A stretch of DNA of 64,000 bases from assembly GCA_916613615.1 (NCBI GenBank), contig OU744723.1:27054710-27118709 (forward strand), read 5' to 3'. The notes beneath the pieces are model-generated. The model was not told the DNA's origin. It was given only the letters and a program-made list of their open reading frames with translations, and did not search any database. Made by a program: the position numbers and the translations under genes. Below are positions 47,350 through 57,434 of this stretch, one piece after another (positions within the stretch are counted from its first letter, which is position 1; each line of letters begins with the position of its first letter). Source of the stretch: Steromphala cineraria (lineage: Eukaryota > Mollusca > Gastropoda > Trochida > Trochidae).

Positions 47350-48243
47350 GTAACCAATGACTCTAGAGAGCTGAAATTTGATGTGCAGACTCCTTGGCAA
47401 ATGGGGATTCTAAATTGTAGATTTCATGACCCCATGACCCCAAATAGGGTCACAGGGGTCAAAACCTTAAAAACCTATTTTCATCTTCTTCTCAAGTTCC
47501 ACAAGGTCTAGAGAGCTGAAAAGTTGTGTGTAGACTCCTTGGCCAATGGGGATTCTAAATTGTAGATTTTGTGACCCCATGACCTCAAATGGGGTCACAG
47601 AGGTCAAAACCTTAAAAACCTATTTTCATCTTCTTCTCCAGTTCCAGAATGTCTAGAGAGCTGAAAAGTTGTGAGTAGACTCCTTGGCCAATAGGGATTC
47701 TAAATTGTAGATTTCGTGACCCCATGACCCCAAATGGGGTCACAGGGGTCAAAACTTTAAAATCCTATTTTCATCTTCTTCTCCAGTTCCAAAAGGTCTA
47801 GAGAGCTGAAAAGTTGTGAGTAGACTCCTTGGCCAATGGGGATTCTAAATTGTAGATTTTGTGACCCCTTGATCCCAATTGGGGTCACAGGGGTCAAAAC
47901 CTTCAAAACCTATTTTCATCTTCTTCTCCAGTTCCAAAAGGTTTATAGACCTGAAAAGTTGTGAGTAGACTCCTTGGCCAATAGGGATTCTAAATTGTAG
48001 ATTTGGTGACCCCATGACCCAAAATGGGGTCACAGGGGTCAAAACCTTAAAAACCTATTTTTATCTTCTTCTCCAGTTCCAAAAGGTCTAGAGAGCTGAA
48101 AAGTTGTGTGTAGACTCTTTGGCCAATTAAGATTCTAAATTTTACATTTGGTTACCCCTTGATCCCAATTGGGGTCACAGGGGTCAAAACCTTCAAAAAC
48201 GTTTTCCATCAAAAGTCAGATGAGCTACAGAGCCCATGGCTCT
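47221..48243 (+). mobile_element. Helentron-like element, family E copy 1, with 145-bp array
   Basis: 5' AGCTCATCTG with a nearby inverted GATGGGCT, then GGCATGGCATGGCGTCCGG and a (GTCC)n tract, then six units at exactly 145-bp spacing (CATCTTCTTCTCC boxes at 47,337, 47,482, 47,627, 47,772, 47,917, 48,062). It ends CAGATGAGCT (48,217-48,226) and the hairpin AGAGCC-CAT-GGCTCT (48,229-48,243), then ATTTTATT. Non-coding; complete by this blueprint. Confidence 0.75.
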
Positions 48244-48331
48244 ATTTTATTATTATTGCGGGGGACATTGCCATGTTAGTGGCACACACTTGTGATATAT
48301 ACCTTGCGTTGTGTTTACATATTGAGACATA

Positions 48332-48900
48332 GGGGAGACCGGGGCAGGCACATCTTCACAACGTCACGGGCGAAACGAAAAAGTTTCTAAACTTTCCCAT
48401 TCCTCCCTTGACATCATTGGCCGTAATTTCTGTGCTAGCATTTCAACCCGCTGCACGGAAGTAGAATAGTCCAATCAGAAGACAGCATGTTAAATGGACC
48501 GATTTGAAAAAATACTATTGTATGCGTTTTACAAGGGAGAGAAACACTTTATTTGAGTGATACATTAATGTTTGTCTTCTCTGCTTTCTCGGTGCTCATC
48601 AAAAACATGAAAACAACCATGCGGACTGAAGTTTAAAATTAAATTTCACTCAGATAGTTTTAAAAAAGATCGTCTGTTAATATTTTGAATTTGTTCCGAA
48701 TGTAAACGGCAATTTCATTGGCTATTGTTGAAAGAGCTCATAAGGGGCGTAACTCGTGATCACGATAGGTGTCGCTACTCCGGATCACCAGTTTTCTACC
48801 TTGTGAAGGCAAGGTCTAAACGAGGAGTTGCTCGATATGTTTTCACCTTGCCGTGGGAAGATGGGGCAGGCACGACCCCGGGGCATGTTCATCTTTTCTC
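48332..48900. mobile_element. One end of a GGGGAGACC element carrying a captured gene fragment
   Basis: Starts GGGGAGACCGGGGCAGGCAC, TA-bordered, as in the element at 14,996. Only 26 bp in, the sequence becomes the 506-bp segment shared with 62,049-62,552, and then returns to GGGGCAGGCACGACCCCGGG, a motif style typical of this element's interior. No matching right TIR was found, so its end is lost or beyond recognition. Confidence 0.6.
48358..48863 (+). pseudogene. Duplicated promoter/first-exon fragment
   Basis: About 95% identical to 62,049-62,552. The start codon of the parent-like copy is changed here (AAGGCAAGG instead of ATGGCAAGG) and the homology stops three bases before the parent's splice donor. 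It therefore carries no working first exon. Confidence 0.7.
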
Positions 48901-49398
48901 TGTAAGTTTTGTTCGGGGCAACTTTTACTAAAATTGGTAATTCCTAACAGACAACATGGCCTTACTCCCACACTGACTTTTTAAAAGTCCAACATATAAT
49001 GCATATTCTTTACAAACTGTGGAAGAAAATCCGTTTTTCATCTAGTAGAGTAATTTGATCGACTTCAGTTCACTATGTATTTGACAAATGTTGACTGTGT
49101 TTAGTAATATGTTCTTAAGTGAGCATAACCCGCATGCCGAGACGTATATGTAACGAACAAGTTATTTTGTTATGAGGGCTGTGGTTTTTCGTAGCATAGA
49201 AAAAAGAGCAAACGTGGTTTGTGGGTTATGTTCGATCATTCCAGGCAGGCACATTTAGCCGTGAGGACGAGTCACAAACATTTTAAGGTCCTCCTTGAAC
49301 CCATTTTTCTAAAGGTCCTCCTCCTCAAAAGGACCCTCTTGAAGGTCCTTGAAGAGTAGACTCCTCTAGTTGGAAAACTCAGAATTCTTTTCGTAATA
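48901..49398. other. Intergenic, nothing recognised
   Basis: A short motif GGCAGGCACATTTAG near 49,244 resembles the GGGGAGACC element interior. A small tandem of AGGTCCTCCT-like words lies at 49,287-49,350. No gene. Confidence 0.4.
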
Positions 49399-50037
49399 TC
49401 ATGTTTGGAATATGTTGATACATGTATCATGTTTGGAATATGTTGATACATGTATCATGTTTGGAATATGTTGATACATGTGTCATGTTTGGAATATGTT
49501 GATACATGTATCATGTTTGGAATATGTTGATACATGTATCATGTTTGGAATATGTTGATACATGTGTCATGTTTGGAATATGTTGATACATGTGTCATAT
49601 TTGTAATATGTTGATACATGTATCATGTTTGTAGTATGTTGATACATGTATCATGTTTGTAATATGTTGATACATGTATCATGTTTGGAATATGTTGATA
49701 CATGTGTCATGTTTGGAATATGTTGATATATGTGTCATATTTGGAGTATGTTGATACATGTATCATGTTTGGAGTATGTTGATACATTTGTAATGTTTTG
49801 ATTATGTTGATATATGTGTCATGTTTGGTGTATATTGGTACATTTGTCATGGTTCGAATATGTTGATACATGTGCCATGTTTGGAATATGTTGATAATTA
49901 TATGTGTCTGTTTGGAATATGTTGAAAATTATATGTGTCTGTTTGGAATATGTTGATACTTGTGTCATGTTTGGAATTTGTTGTTACATGTGTCATGTTT
50001 GGAATTTGTTGGTACATGTGTCATGTTTGGAATATGC
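49399..50037. repeat. 28-bp minisatellite, ~23 copies
   Basis: The unit contains ATGTTTGGAATATGTTGAT followed by ACATGT(A/G)TC; the first copies are almost perfect at 28 bp and later ones degrade. Adjacent units create the palindrome TGATACATGTATCA. There are no unique spacers, so not a CRISPR array. Confidence 0.95.
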
Positions 50038-50429
50038 GGTTTAAGCATATTTATTCACAGAATGTGATTAAATTGTTTATGCCACTTCCTACAAACAATT
50101 CCAAAACAAGATGCATGACGTTCACTTAAACAAAAGCACATGTACTTGCATGCATTTCCAGGAAGAACAAAGAATATTGCAGAAAATAATGAAAGGTACA
50201 CAAATGCAGTTGAGTGCACAGATATGATTTGTAGTCGGTATATGTTGATTAAATGGCAAGGCATTGGTTAGCCATAATCAGCAGAATTCCAAGAATCTAC
50301 GAGATTGTTAAATAAAGTTCTGAATATACTTTAATAGTTCATCGTTTTCTTGCTTAGTTGCGCCAGCATTTCTATGAAGAATTGTTGGTATATTGAAACC
50401 CTTAGTAAATAAGTATTCGTTTATTCCAT

Positions 50430-50972
50430 TGAAAGACCCGATGGGCCTTTGGCATGGCATGGCGTCCGGCGTCCGTCCATCTGTAAACTTTTCACATTTT
50501 GGACTTTTTCTCCAGAACCAATGACTCCAGAGATCTGAAATTTGATGTGCAGACTCATTGGCAAATAAGGATTCTAAATTGTAGATTTCGTGACCCCATG
50601 ACCCCAAATGGGGTCACAGGGGTCAAAGCTCTTAAAACCTATTTTCATCTTCTTCTCCAGTTCCAAAAGGTCTAGAGAGCTGAAAAGTTGTGTGTAGACT
50701 CCTTGGCCAATCGGGATTGTAAATTGTAGATTTTGTGACCCCATGACTCCAAATGTGGTCACAGGGGTCAAAACCTCAAAAACCTAATTTTATCTTCTCC
50801 TCCAGTTCAAAAAGGTCTAGAGAGTTGAAAAGTTGTGTGTAGACTCCTTGGCCAATGAAAATTCTAAATTGTAGATTTGGTTACCCCATGACCCCAAATT
50901 GGGTCGCAGGGGTCAAAAGCTTGAAAATCTATTTCCATCAAAAGTCTGATGAGCTACAGAGCCCAAGGCTCT
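50430..50972 (+). mobile_element. Helentron-like element, family E copy 2, 5'-truncated
   Basis: Begins inside the 5' region (GAAAGACCCGATGGGCC), has (GTCC)-type sequence, about three 145-bp units, and the 3' signature CTGATGAGCT plus hairpin AGAGCC-CAA-GGCTCT (50,958-50,972). Lacks the first AGCTCATC arm. Confidence 0.7.
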
Positions 50973-51144
50973 ATTTTAATCTTTGCAGTTCGTTTTCGTT
51001 GGTATTTTATGAATATATATATACACACTTCCACAAGGGGATCCCGCGAAATCGAAAAGCTTTGTTACCAACTGCAAGACAATTTATCTAAACAGAGTGT
51101 ACAAGATAAAGTAAAGTTTACTGAATCCATTTCTCTGTCACATG

Positions 51145-51725
51145 AATGAATGAATAAATGAATTGATCTTTTTATTACCTCCAGATGTCAATCCGAAGAT
51201 CATTGTACATATATCAATTTACATCACATAATTATACCATGTCCACAGAAAATGATATGTACAAAGCAAAGTCAAGAAAAATATCTAATATGTACATTTG
51301 AACGAGGAGAGCAAGGAATATAGGTATTTACTGTAAAGGATTATCATAAATCTCCATGGCATTTTATCTATTTGGTAAGTTATAGGTAATTCTCCTCCAG
51401 AAAAAAAGAGAAAGCATTTCATCTTTTGTTGGTAGTTCAATTTGTACATATACATCAACATCAAAAAGATCTAGAAGTTTGGAAAATAACTGATTTCTGT
51501 TGTACATAAAATGTTCACAGTGTAGAATAGTATGACAGTCAAGATCGTTACAGTATCTGTTACATGATTCACATATTTTGAAAACTTTGCCCTTGAGTTG
51601 ATTTGTACACAAAACAATAAAATACCCCTATATTGTGGATAGACATACATCAAACGATATAGTCTGTGAATACCAAAGGTAGTGTGGGAGAGGCGGTATC
51701 TGAACATATCATGTCTCACATTGAC
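51145..51725 (-). mobile_element. 5'-truncated LINE fragment with (ATTC)n tail
   Basis: In minus orientation the 3' end reads GGAGGTAATAAAAAG, then TTCATTTATTCATTCATTC. The coding part is the ORF2 tail split over two frames. Confidence 0.75.
51364..51719 (-). pseudogene. LINE ORF2 C-terminus, frameshifted
   Basis: The first frame (from 51,719) gives MRHDMFRYRLSHTTFGIHRL, a LINE-like helix. Near 51,612 the frame shifts and continues as KICESCNRYCNDLDCHTILH then CEHFMYNRNQLFSKL. Cysteine and histidine spacing (CxxC ... H ... C) matches ORF2 knuckles. One frameshift, no RT domain. Confidence 0.7.
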
Positions 51726-52204
51726 TAGTAGCCAATCTTACATTTTCATTTTCATTGACACAGTTTACAACTATTTTACGTCATGCCGATTTACATGGTT
51801 TCAAGGTAATCAGAAACATATCTGAATATGTTGTATAATGGTATGACAGTAAAAAAATGTCAGTTACGGGAAAGACACGAATTGTTATCATACAAAATCA
51901 ATATTATTTATTTATCTAAAAAAAAAATTGGGTACGAGTTCTCTGATATTTTTGGGAACGAGTCTTCCGTGGGTGCGAATTTCCGGTGGGGACGAGTTCG
52001 TTTTGGGTACGGGTTTTCCGCATCCCGTATTTAAGTACAGTTTTGAAATTAATAGTGTGTCGAATATACTATGTTGCACTGATGATCTAGTTTGAAATGT
52101 TGCTAGTTGTACACATAATAAATCCTTAAAACGGGAGTTACAGTTATTATTATGTGAGCGTAATTTTCCGGCAATCCGATTGGTCGAGAACCGGTCTGGT
52201 GACA

Positions 52205-52287
52205 GTCGACAGAAAGTGATATTGACTTGACCTGGTCGGACTCGGGTCGGGGTCACGGGGCTCAAGTCAATATCACTTTCTGTCGAC
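52205..52287. repeat. Hairpin (e), ~27-bp arms
   Basis: GTCGACAGAAAGTGATATTG and its exact complement, with a GC-rich loop containing GGACTCGGGTCGGGG. CCGATTGGTC lies about 25 bp upstream. Confidence 0.88.
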
Positions 52288-52840
52288 ATTTGGCGCGGAA
52301 TAACGTTCACCGTATTCGCAGATAATGACTTTCTTATAAATCGGAATTCCTGACGTTATTTTCTAAATACTTTGTCCAAGGAGGCGTTAAAAGGTTAGAT
52401 AATGGATCTGCTATTACGGAGGCACTCAATTTGAATAGGAGGTTTCCGATGCCATCAGTTCGCCCCAAAACCAGTTCGCCCTAGTGTCGTTTCGGCAGAG
52501 TTAATATATGATAGACTCATACCAATGTGTATGGTTTGATATGATTATATATGTGTAGTTGGTTATGTATAACAAATAAATTATCAATTACACATATATC
52601 AGGACCTATTATCTTCCTAATGATTGATTAGATTTATTGGTGCGACTGCGATATTCTCGCATGATTTCCAAAAATGTTACATGTATTTTCAACCCTTTGC
52701 GCCTTCCTGTCGCATGTAATTATTTGCAATTTATCTTTGGTTTGATTGTTCAATTGAATTTAAAAAAAACTGTTAAGTCAACTTATCTTAATATGATAAA
52801 AAACTGTCGGGAAATCGTCAGTAGTCAGTGTAAATTGTGC

Positions 52841-53000
52841 ATGCTGTTATAATACCCTCCCTTCAAGTATCGGTTAGCAAGCTACATGCTGTTACAATAC
52901 CCCTCTTCAAGTATCGGTTAGCAAGCTACATGCTGTTACAATACCCTCCCTTCAAGTATCGGTTAGCAAGCTACATGCTGTTATAATACCCTCCCTTCAA
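52841..53000. repeat. 45-bp tandem repeat, ~3.5 copies
   Basis: ATGCTGTTA(T/C)AATACCC starts at 52,841, 52,886, 52,930 and 52,975; units share CTTCAAGTATCGGTTAGCAA. Confidence 0.92.
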
Positions 53001-53870
53001 GTAGCTACATGCATCGACTGCGCATGCAAGACTTCTTAAAGTTCACATAACCACAAACATATTTCATTATTTTCTTTGGAATATAGAAAGTCTGATTACA
53101 ATATTGTATAGTGCGTCAAAGGTGGCTACTCAAATATGTTTAGTTTGGTAATGAAAGCTGTTTTTGAAACCCACTTTTGATGGGCCGCTTAGACCTATCT
53201 GACAACAAACAAGTGAATGCATGACTGGTCACGCCCCCATATTGTGACGTCATAAACATAATCAGTCTCGTTATCTATACCTCTATCGTAACAGTTCCGT
53301 TGGGGGAAAAAACAATAATTAACGATTTTCAGAAAATGTTTTCCACTCAGATAAATCATTTGACGATGTAACACTACTAAGCGTTTGGTGTAAAAAGGAT
53401 TTCCACATCAATGACAATTAAACAATTATTTAGGCGGTATTTCAGTTGTAATAAAGATGCGTTACTCTGTATAGTCTGTTTATTACGTCAAACCCGCGCG
53501 AGTTTTATGGCCCCTAACCCAGGTGGGTTTAATTTTCACAACCGATAATTACGCTGTCTTAATGAAAGGCTAATTAAAAGTGTTTATTGGACAAATTTAA
53601 AAATTACGTCCAGCTTTTATTTTTTGGAAAAATCTTTGAACGAAAATCGAGAAGTGGTAAGGTCGAGGTTAGTGGATTTTTAATTAACACAGTGTTTAGA
53701 GCTTGCATCTCTGTAGGGAAGATAAAGGAACAGCCACCTAAATCATATTCAATTCTTTTATTCCGTGAAATATTACACAAACTAGTATAATATATAATAT
53801 GTATATGTGTATGTATATATATATAGGTTATACTTACCATAATAACAACTTTATTATATAAAACTTAATA
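53001..53870. other. Intergenic, no gene recognised
   Basis: Contains a TGACGTCA at ~53,250 in a short CpG-bearing patch. Short ORFs without motifs. Confidence 0.4.
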
Positions 53871-53873
53871 CAG

Positions 53874-54077
53874 TTATTTCTGTATTTTTGGGCCGAACCG
53901 ACCTGGCCGCATCGATGTCAACTGAAAGTAATATATTGTTAACTTCCTTGCCATGGTCTGAAGGGTTCCAATTTTATGATTACTTCCATTTAGAATATCG
54001 ATGTTAAAATCGCCTGTAATTATCGTTTGCGTATTTAATGCCACGCATTGGAAACTGACTGGTCTATTTACTTCCAA
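53874..54077 (-). pseudogene. Fragment of an endonuclease-like (EEP) ORF
   Basis: An open frame includes TQTIITGDFNIDILNGSNHK. The hydrophobic-hydrophobic-G-D-F-N-x-D segment is a catalytic signature of LINE AP-type endonucleases. About 50 residues continue before a stop, without other domain motifs. Probably a LINE relic; the match is short. Confidence 0.45.
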
Positions 54078-54748
54078 TAAGCATCACTTTTATTTACGCG
54101 GTATAAATAACAAATTAGATATACAAAATTTGCCTTTTAACTTGACCCATTGTGCTTCTAGTACTAGTATATATATGTCCCCTCCCTACCCGACTTACTG
54201 GGTCCGCTCGGCCGATTATTCGGCGAGTCCACTCCGCTGCCATGTTGATTTGTTATTGTGTCAATAACTTCGTAGTTTCTGAACAAAATCAGTTCAAGTT
54301 GCACAGAAATCTTTTTTATAACCAAACACTGATATGCGCGACAATATGTATGAGATTCAAGGTCGTAAAGGGCATGAAAAGGGCACTTAAAGTCTCCTCT
54401 CCGCTTCGAAAATGAAAGCGAGGTAAACATCAACTTGACATCTCAAATACGCAAATTTCTTGCAGTTTGTGAACCAAAACTCATAAGGAACATATTCAAC
54501 ATTCTTTTCCTGATTACCACAGTTAAAGGTGACCATCTAAACCTCGTCGATTGGGAGAAGGGAGCACTGAAAGCAGACACCTACCTTTGTTGAGCTGTCC
54601 CGTCCGCCATTTTGATTAGTCCCCTCCATACCGGGTACACGACAGTGAAGGATGGACTGTTTAATGTTATGACTGGAAACATTCTAAATATCTTATAATG
54701 GGTTTTTGAATACTTATATGAATAATAATTCAAGATTCACCAACGCAG

Positions 54749-54857
54749 TCGTTAAATGGCCAGGGTCAAGCCATGTCATATTCAACAAGAGTCAGGTTGC
54801 AGAACACCTTGAAGCTGGAAACCTGCAGCTGCTGGGTCCATTGCTTGTAGATTCTGG
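54749..54857 (+). pseudogene. HARBI1-like transposase exon 1 (of those recognised)
   Basis: Acceptor CAACGCAG then VKWPGSSHVIFNKSQVAEHL and, at the end, GPLLVDSG, stopping at GG|GTATGC. The W-P-G-S-x-H and L-x-D-S-G-Y signatures are those of PIF/Harbinger DDE nucleases. Two residues usually present between SH and IF seem deleted. The donor (phase 2) joins in frame to the exon at 56,960. Earlier exons with the first catalytic Asp were not found. Confidence 0.65.
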
Positions 54858-54899
54858 GTATGCAAACTTCTATATAATGCATGTGATTTAATCCAGGAT

Positions 54900-55438
54900 G
54901 TATTTGATATGTCAATCTAGTTAATACTAGCTGTAATGTTATCGTCCCCTAAGTCCTTACGTTACATCTAGCTACTAACCCACCTGGTCCGTGTCACGCA
55001 TGCGTGGAAATCAGCCAATGAAAAAAGAACTGGCTGATCCCTTTGAATCGGACAATAAATAATAATAATAATGTGCGTACTTATATTGCGCCTTTTCCAC
55101 GTCCTAAGACATGCTCAAAGCGCTACATTAATTACAATCTACTTAATACAACTGTTAGAATCGGTCAATCTAGTTAAAACTAACTGTAATGTTTACTTCC
55201 AATAAGTCATCCATAAAATCATTGATATTATGCTCATATATGTATAATGTGTAAAATGCAACATAAATCCTAACGACGCCCGATTCATTAATCTGAAATA
55301 CTCATAGGTATTTATTAACACATCAAGTTTCGTTAAAATCATATATTATCACATGATTGAAATAATTAATGAAGATAAAGAGGATATTAATGAAGTTTGT
55401 CAAATACGATGTTTATCTCATCGGGTGGTTGGGTTGGT
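54900..55438. other. Intronic/intergenic repeat DNA with a SINE-like end
   Basis: Within the first HARBI1-like intron. Contains a SINE-type 3' end (55,058-55,150) and, at 55,389-55,430, a diverged left arm of hairpin family (a) into which the foldback element is inserted. Confidence 0.5.
55058..55150 (-). mobile_element. SINE-like 3' end, minus strand
   Basis: In minus orientation: AATGTAGCGCTTTGAGCATG ... AGTACGCACATTATTATTATT. AGCGCTTTGAGC and a (ATT)n tail are typical of invertebrate SINE/LINE 3' ends. No pol III box seen; fragment. Confidence 0.45.
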
Positions 55439-55668
55439 ACGGAAGCATCCTAGTGCCACAGTGAGAATTTGTTTATCTCCTAATTAGGAGATACTATCTC
55501 CTAATTAGGAGATACTAACTCCTAATTAGGACATAAGTAACTCCTAATTAGGACTTATCTATTACGTAATTAGGACTTTGTTATCACCTAATTAGAAGAT
55601 ACTAACTCCTAATTAGGAGATACTACCTCCTAATTAGGACATAAGTATCTCCTTATTAAGACTTCAAT

Positions 55669-55760
55669 CAATCAAAACTTTATTCAGCATGGAGGTCATT
55701 CAAAAGGTTTTTTTCAACCTTTTTTACTTATAAACACGCCCACCTGCAGACCTATATATT
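55669..55760 (-). mobile_element. LINE 3' tail fragment
   Basis: In minus orientation AGGTTGAAAAAAACCT hairpin, TGAATAAAG, then (GATT)n. Same 3' grammar as the other LINE tails here. No coding sequence recognised upstream. Confidence 0.5.
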
Positions 55761-55856
55761 TTTATCCTTTTACAAATATTTACAATGTAGTTTGATAAAT
55801 TGAATGAAATAAATGACATTATAAATATTGACTGGTGATGAGGTCTATACCTGTTT

Positions 55857-55966
55857 TATGGACCCTAGGAAAACAATATTGACCGAGGACACAGTTAATG
55901 GATTTGAGGAAACAATATTGACCAAGGACGAAGTCAGAGGTCAATATTGTTTTCCTCGGGTTCATA
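55857..55966. repeat. Hairpin (f) with duplicated left arm
   Basis: TATGGACCCTAGGAAAACAA and its partner TTGTTTTCCTCGGGTTCATA flank a second partial left arm (GAGGAAACAATATTGACC). Core GAGGTCAATATTG. Confidence 0.8.
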
Positions 55967-56209
55967 GAAAAAGGGCTGGACCGAATTCACCAGTTCACAG
56001 TTATTTTATTACGCTTCGATACAAAAAGGAAAATACGAAAAAGACTACGTGATCTACAGCAATAAGGTTCAATTGCTTTGGGACAAGTGGACAATGACGT
56101 CATGATCAGAATCGAACCAAATTCCCATAGTTAGCAGTAGTTTTTGTTGTCTTTTCGTTTTTGTATCTCTGAATAATAAAACAATTATGCAATGGTGAAT
56201 GTTTTATTG

Positions 56210-56270
56210 ATCTGAGGAAAACAACATTGACCTCGGACTTCGTCCTCGGTCAATAATGTTTTCCACGAGT
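56210..56270. repeat. Hairpin (g), ~28-bp arms
   Basis: CTGAGGAAAACAACATTGAC and GTCAATAATGTTTTCCACGAG-like partner; CTCGGACTTCGTCCTCGG at the tip. Related in sequence to hairpin (f). Confidence 0.85.
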
Positions 56271-56959
56271 CTATAAACTTTCTCCTAAACTTTTATTATT
56301 ATATGAAAGACAAAATATATTATGATCTTTAGTGCTTTTGTTAGTCTTTTATAGCATAGATCATGTATAATATACTTTTAAAGTATGGGCGTTATCGGTC
56401 ATTAGAAGTTAGACCTAGCAATCACCTAATAGGTAGATAATAAGTCATAATTAGGCGAAAGCTAAGTACTAATTAGGTGATAGCTAAGTCCTAACTAGGA
56501 CTTAGTATCTCGTAATTAGGACTTAGTTTCTCGTAATTAGGAGTTAGTATCTCCTAATTAATGAAGATAACTAAGTCCTAAGTAGGTGATATCTAGTTCC
56601 TAATTAGATGAAAGCTAAGTCCTAATTAGGTGATAACTAAGTCCTAATTAGGTGATAACTAAGTCCTAATTAGGTGATAACTAAGTCCTAATTAGGAGTT
56701 AGTATCTCCTAACTAGGAGATAGTATCTCCTAATTAGGAGATAAAACAAATTCTCACTGTGGCACTAGGATGCTTCCGTAGGTTGGAGTTGATATTTTCA
56801 CGAGTGATATATTATATCGCTACTCCAACTAAATAGAACTTTTATTTCACCGATAAATCTCAGTATTTCATTGCCTATTATATTATAAAAAGATTATTCC
56901 TTTTCAAAAATATAAATATAGTATGAACGTATTTATAAAGAAACATTAATTTTCCTTAG

Positions 56960-57094
56960 ATATGGATGCAAGAAATGGCTGATGGCCTCCATTCTTGATC
57001 CCCAAAGTAGAGCAGAGCAAGAATTCAACACCGCTCACCTCAAACCACGAAACACCATTGAGAGAGCTTTGGGGTTAAGTCCCGCTTCTGGGGC
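56960..57094 (+). pseudogene. HARBI1-like transposase exon 2 (of those recognised)
   Basis: Acceptor TTTTCCTTAG; GG|A then TAT joins from the previous exon to give DSGYGCKKWLMASILDP. It continues QSRAEQEFNTAHLKPRNTIE then RALG, a frameshift, and KSRFWG. The N-x-A-H-x-x-x-R-N-x-I-E-R-x-x-G-x-x-K-S-R-F pattern is the catalytic-Glu region of Harbinger nucleases. The frameshift and loss of about one residue before KSRF make the copy dead. The 3' edge runs into MULE-type sequence. Confidence 0.75.
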
Positions 57095-57095
57095 A

Positions 57096-57434
57096 TGTAA
57101 CTCGAATCAGTCGTTACATCGACGACTTCTGGCTCAATGCTCTGGAGGAAGCTGATCTGGACTCTCCAGGAGTTCTCAGATTCAATGATAACGTCACTGA
57201 TCAGTGGGTGGAAGGAGGTAATCGAAATGTTTGGAACCATTTCGAGACTGCTGGTCCCCGCACTACCAACAACATTGAAGGCTGGCACTCCAAAATCAAC
57301 AGACTTGTCACCAACCACCCCAACATTACCGCTTCATCAACCTCATCAAACAGGAGCAAGCCTTCTGTGAAGTGACTGTGAAGCAGCTTGCAGCTGGTGC
57401 TTCCTGGAGACCCAGAAAGAGGAAGTACCGATAG
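57096..57434 (+). pseudogene. MULE-type transposase C-terminal fragment
   Basis: Frame 1 gives YIDDFWLNALEEADLDSPGV, later WNHFETAGPRTTNNIEGWHS and KINRLVTNHPNI; after a one-base deletion it continues YRFINLIKQEQAFCEVTVKQ to a basic tail RPRKRKYR and TAG. The W-N-H ... R-T-N-N-x-x-E-G-W-H ... H-P-N-I signature is the C-terminal end of MULE-domain transposases of invertebrates. One frameshift, no catalytic N-terminal part. It abuts the Harbinger exon with no spacer. Confidence 0.75.

Larger units (their letters stand above)
55440..56778. mobile_element. Foldback transposon with TA target site and CCTAATTAGG arrays
   Basis: TIR CGGAAGCATCCTAGTGCCAC continues for 32 bp perfectly and then into opposed arrays of CTCCTAATTAGGAGATA-type units on both sides (55,475-55,660 and 56,450-56,745). 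TA borders both ends (55,438-55,439 and 56,779-56,780). The interior holds a LINE 3' tail (55,672 onward) and hairpins (f) and (g). The unit core CCTAATTAGG is itself palindromic. No transposase. It sits in a HARBI1-like intron and splits a hairpin-family-(a) repeat. Confidence 0.9.

Noticed and set aside
49399..50037. Possible CRISPR array
   Set aside because: Units are contiguous 28-bp repeats without unique spacers, in an animal genome.
57080..57096. A precise donor GCAT|GTAACT ending the second HARBI1-like exon
   Set aside because: The phase would fit, but the junction gives two extra residues compared with the family pattern and coincides with the MULE breakpoint; left unresolved.
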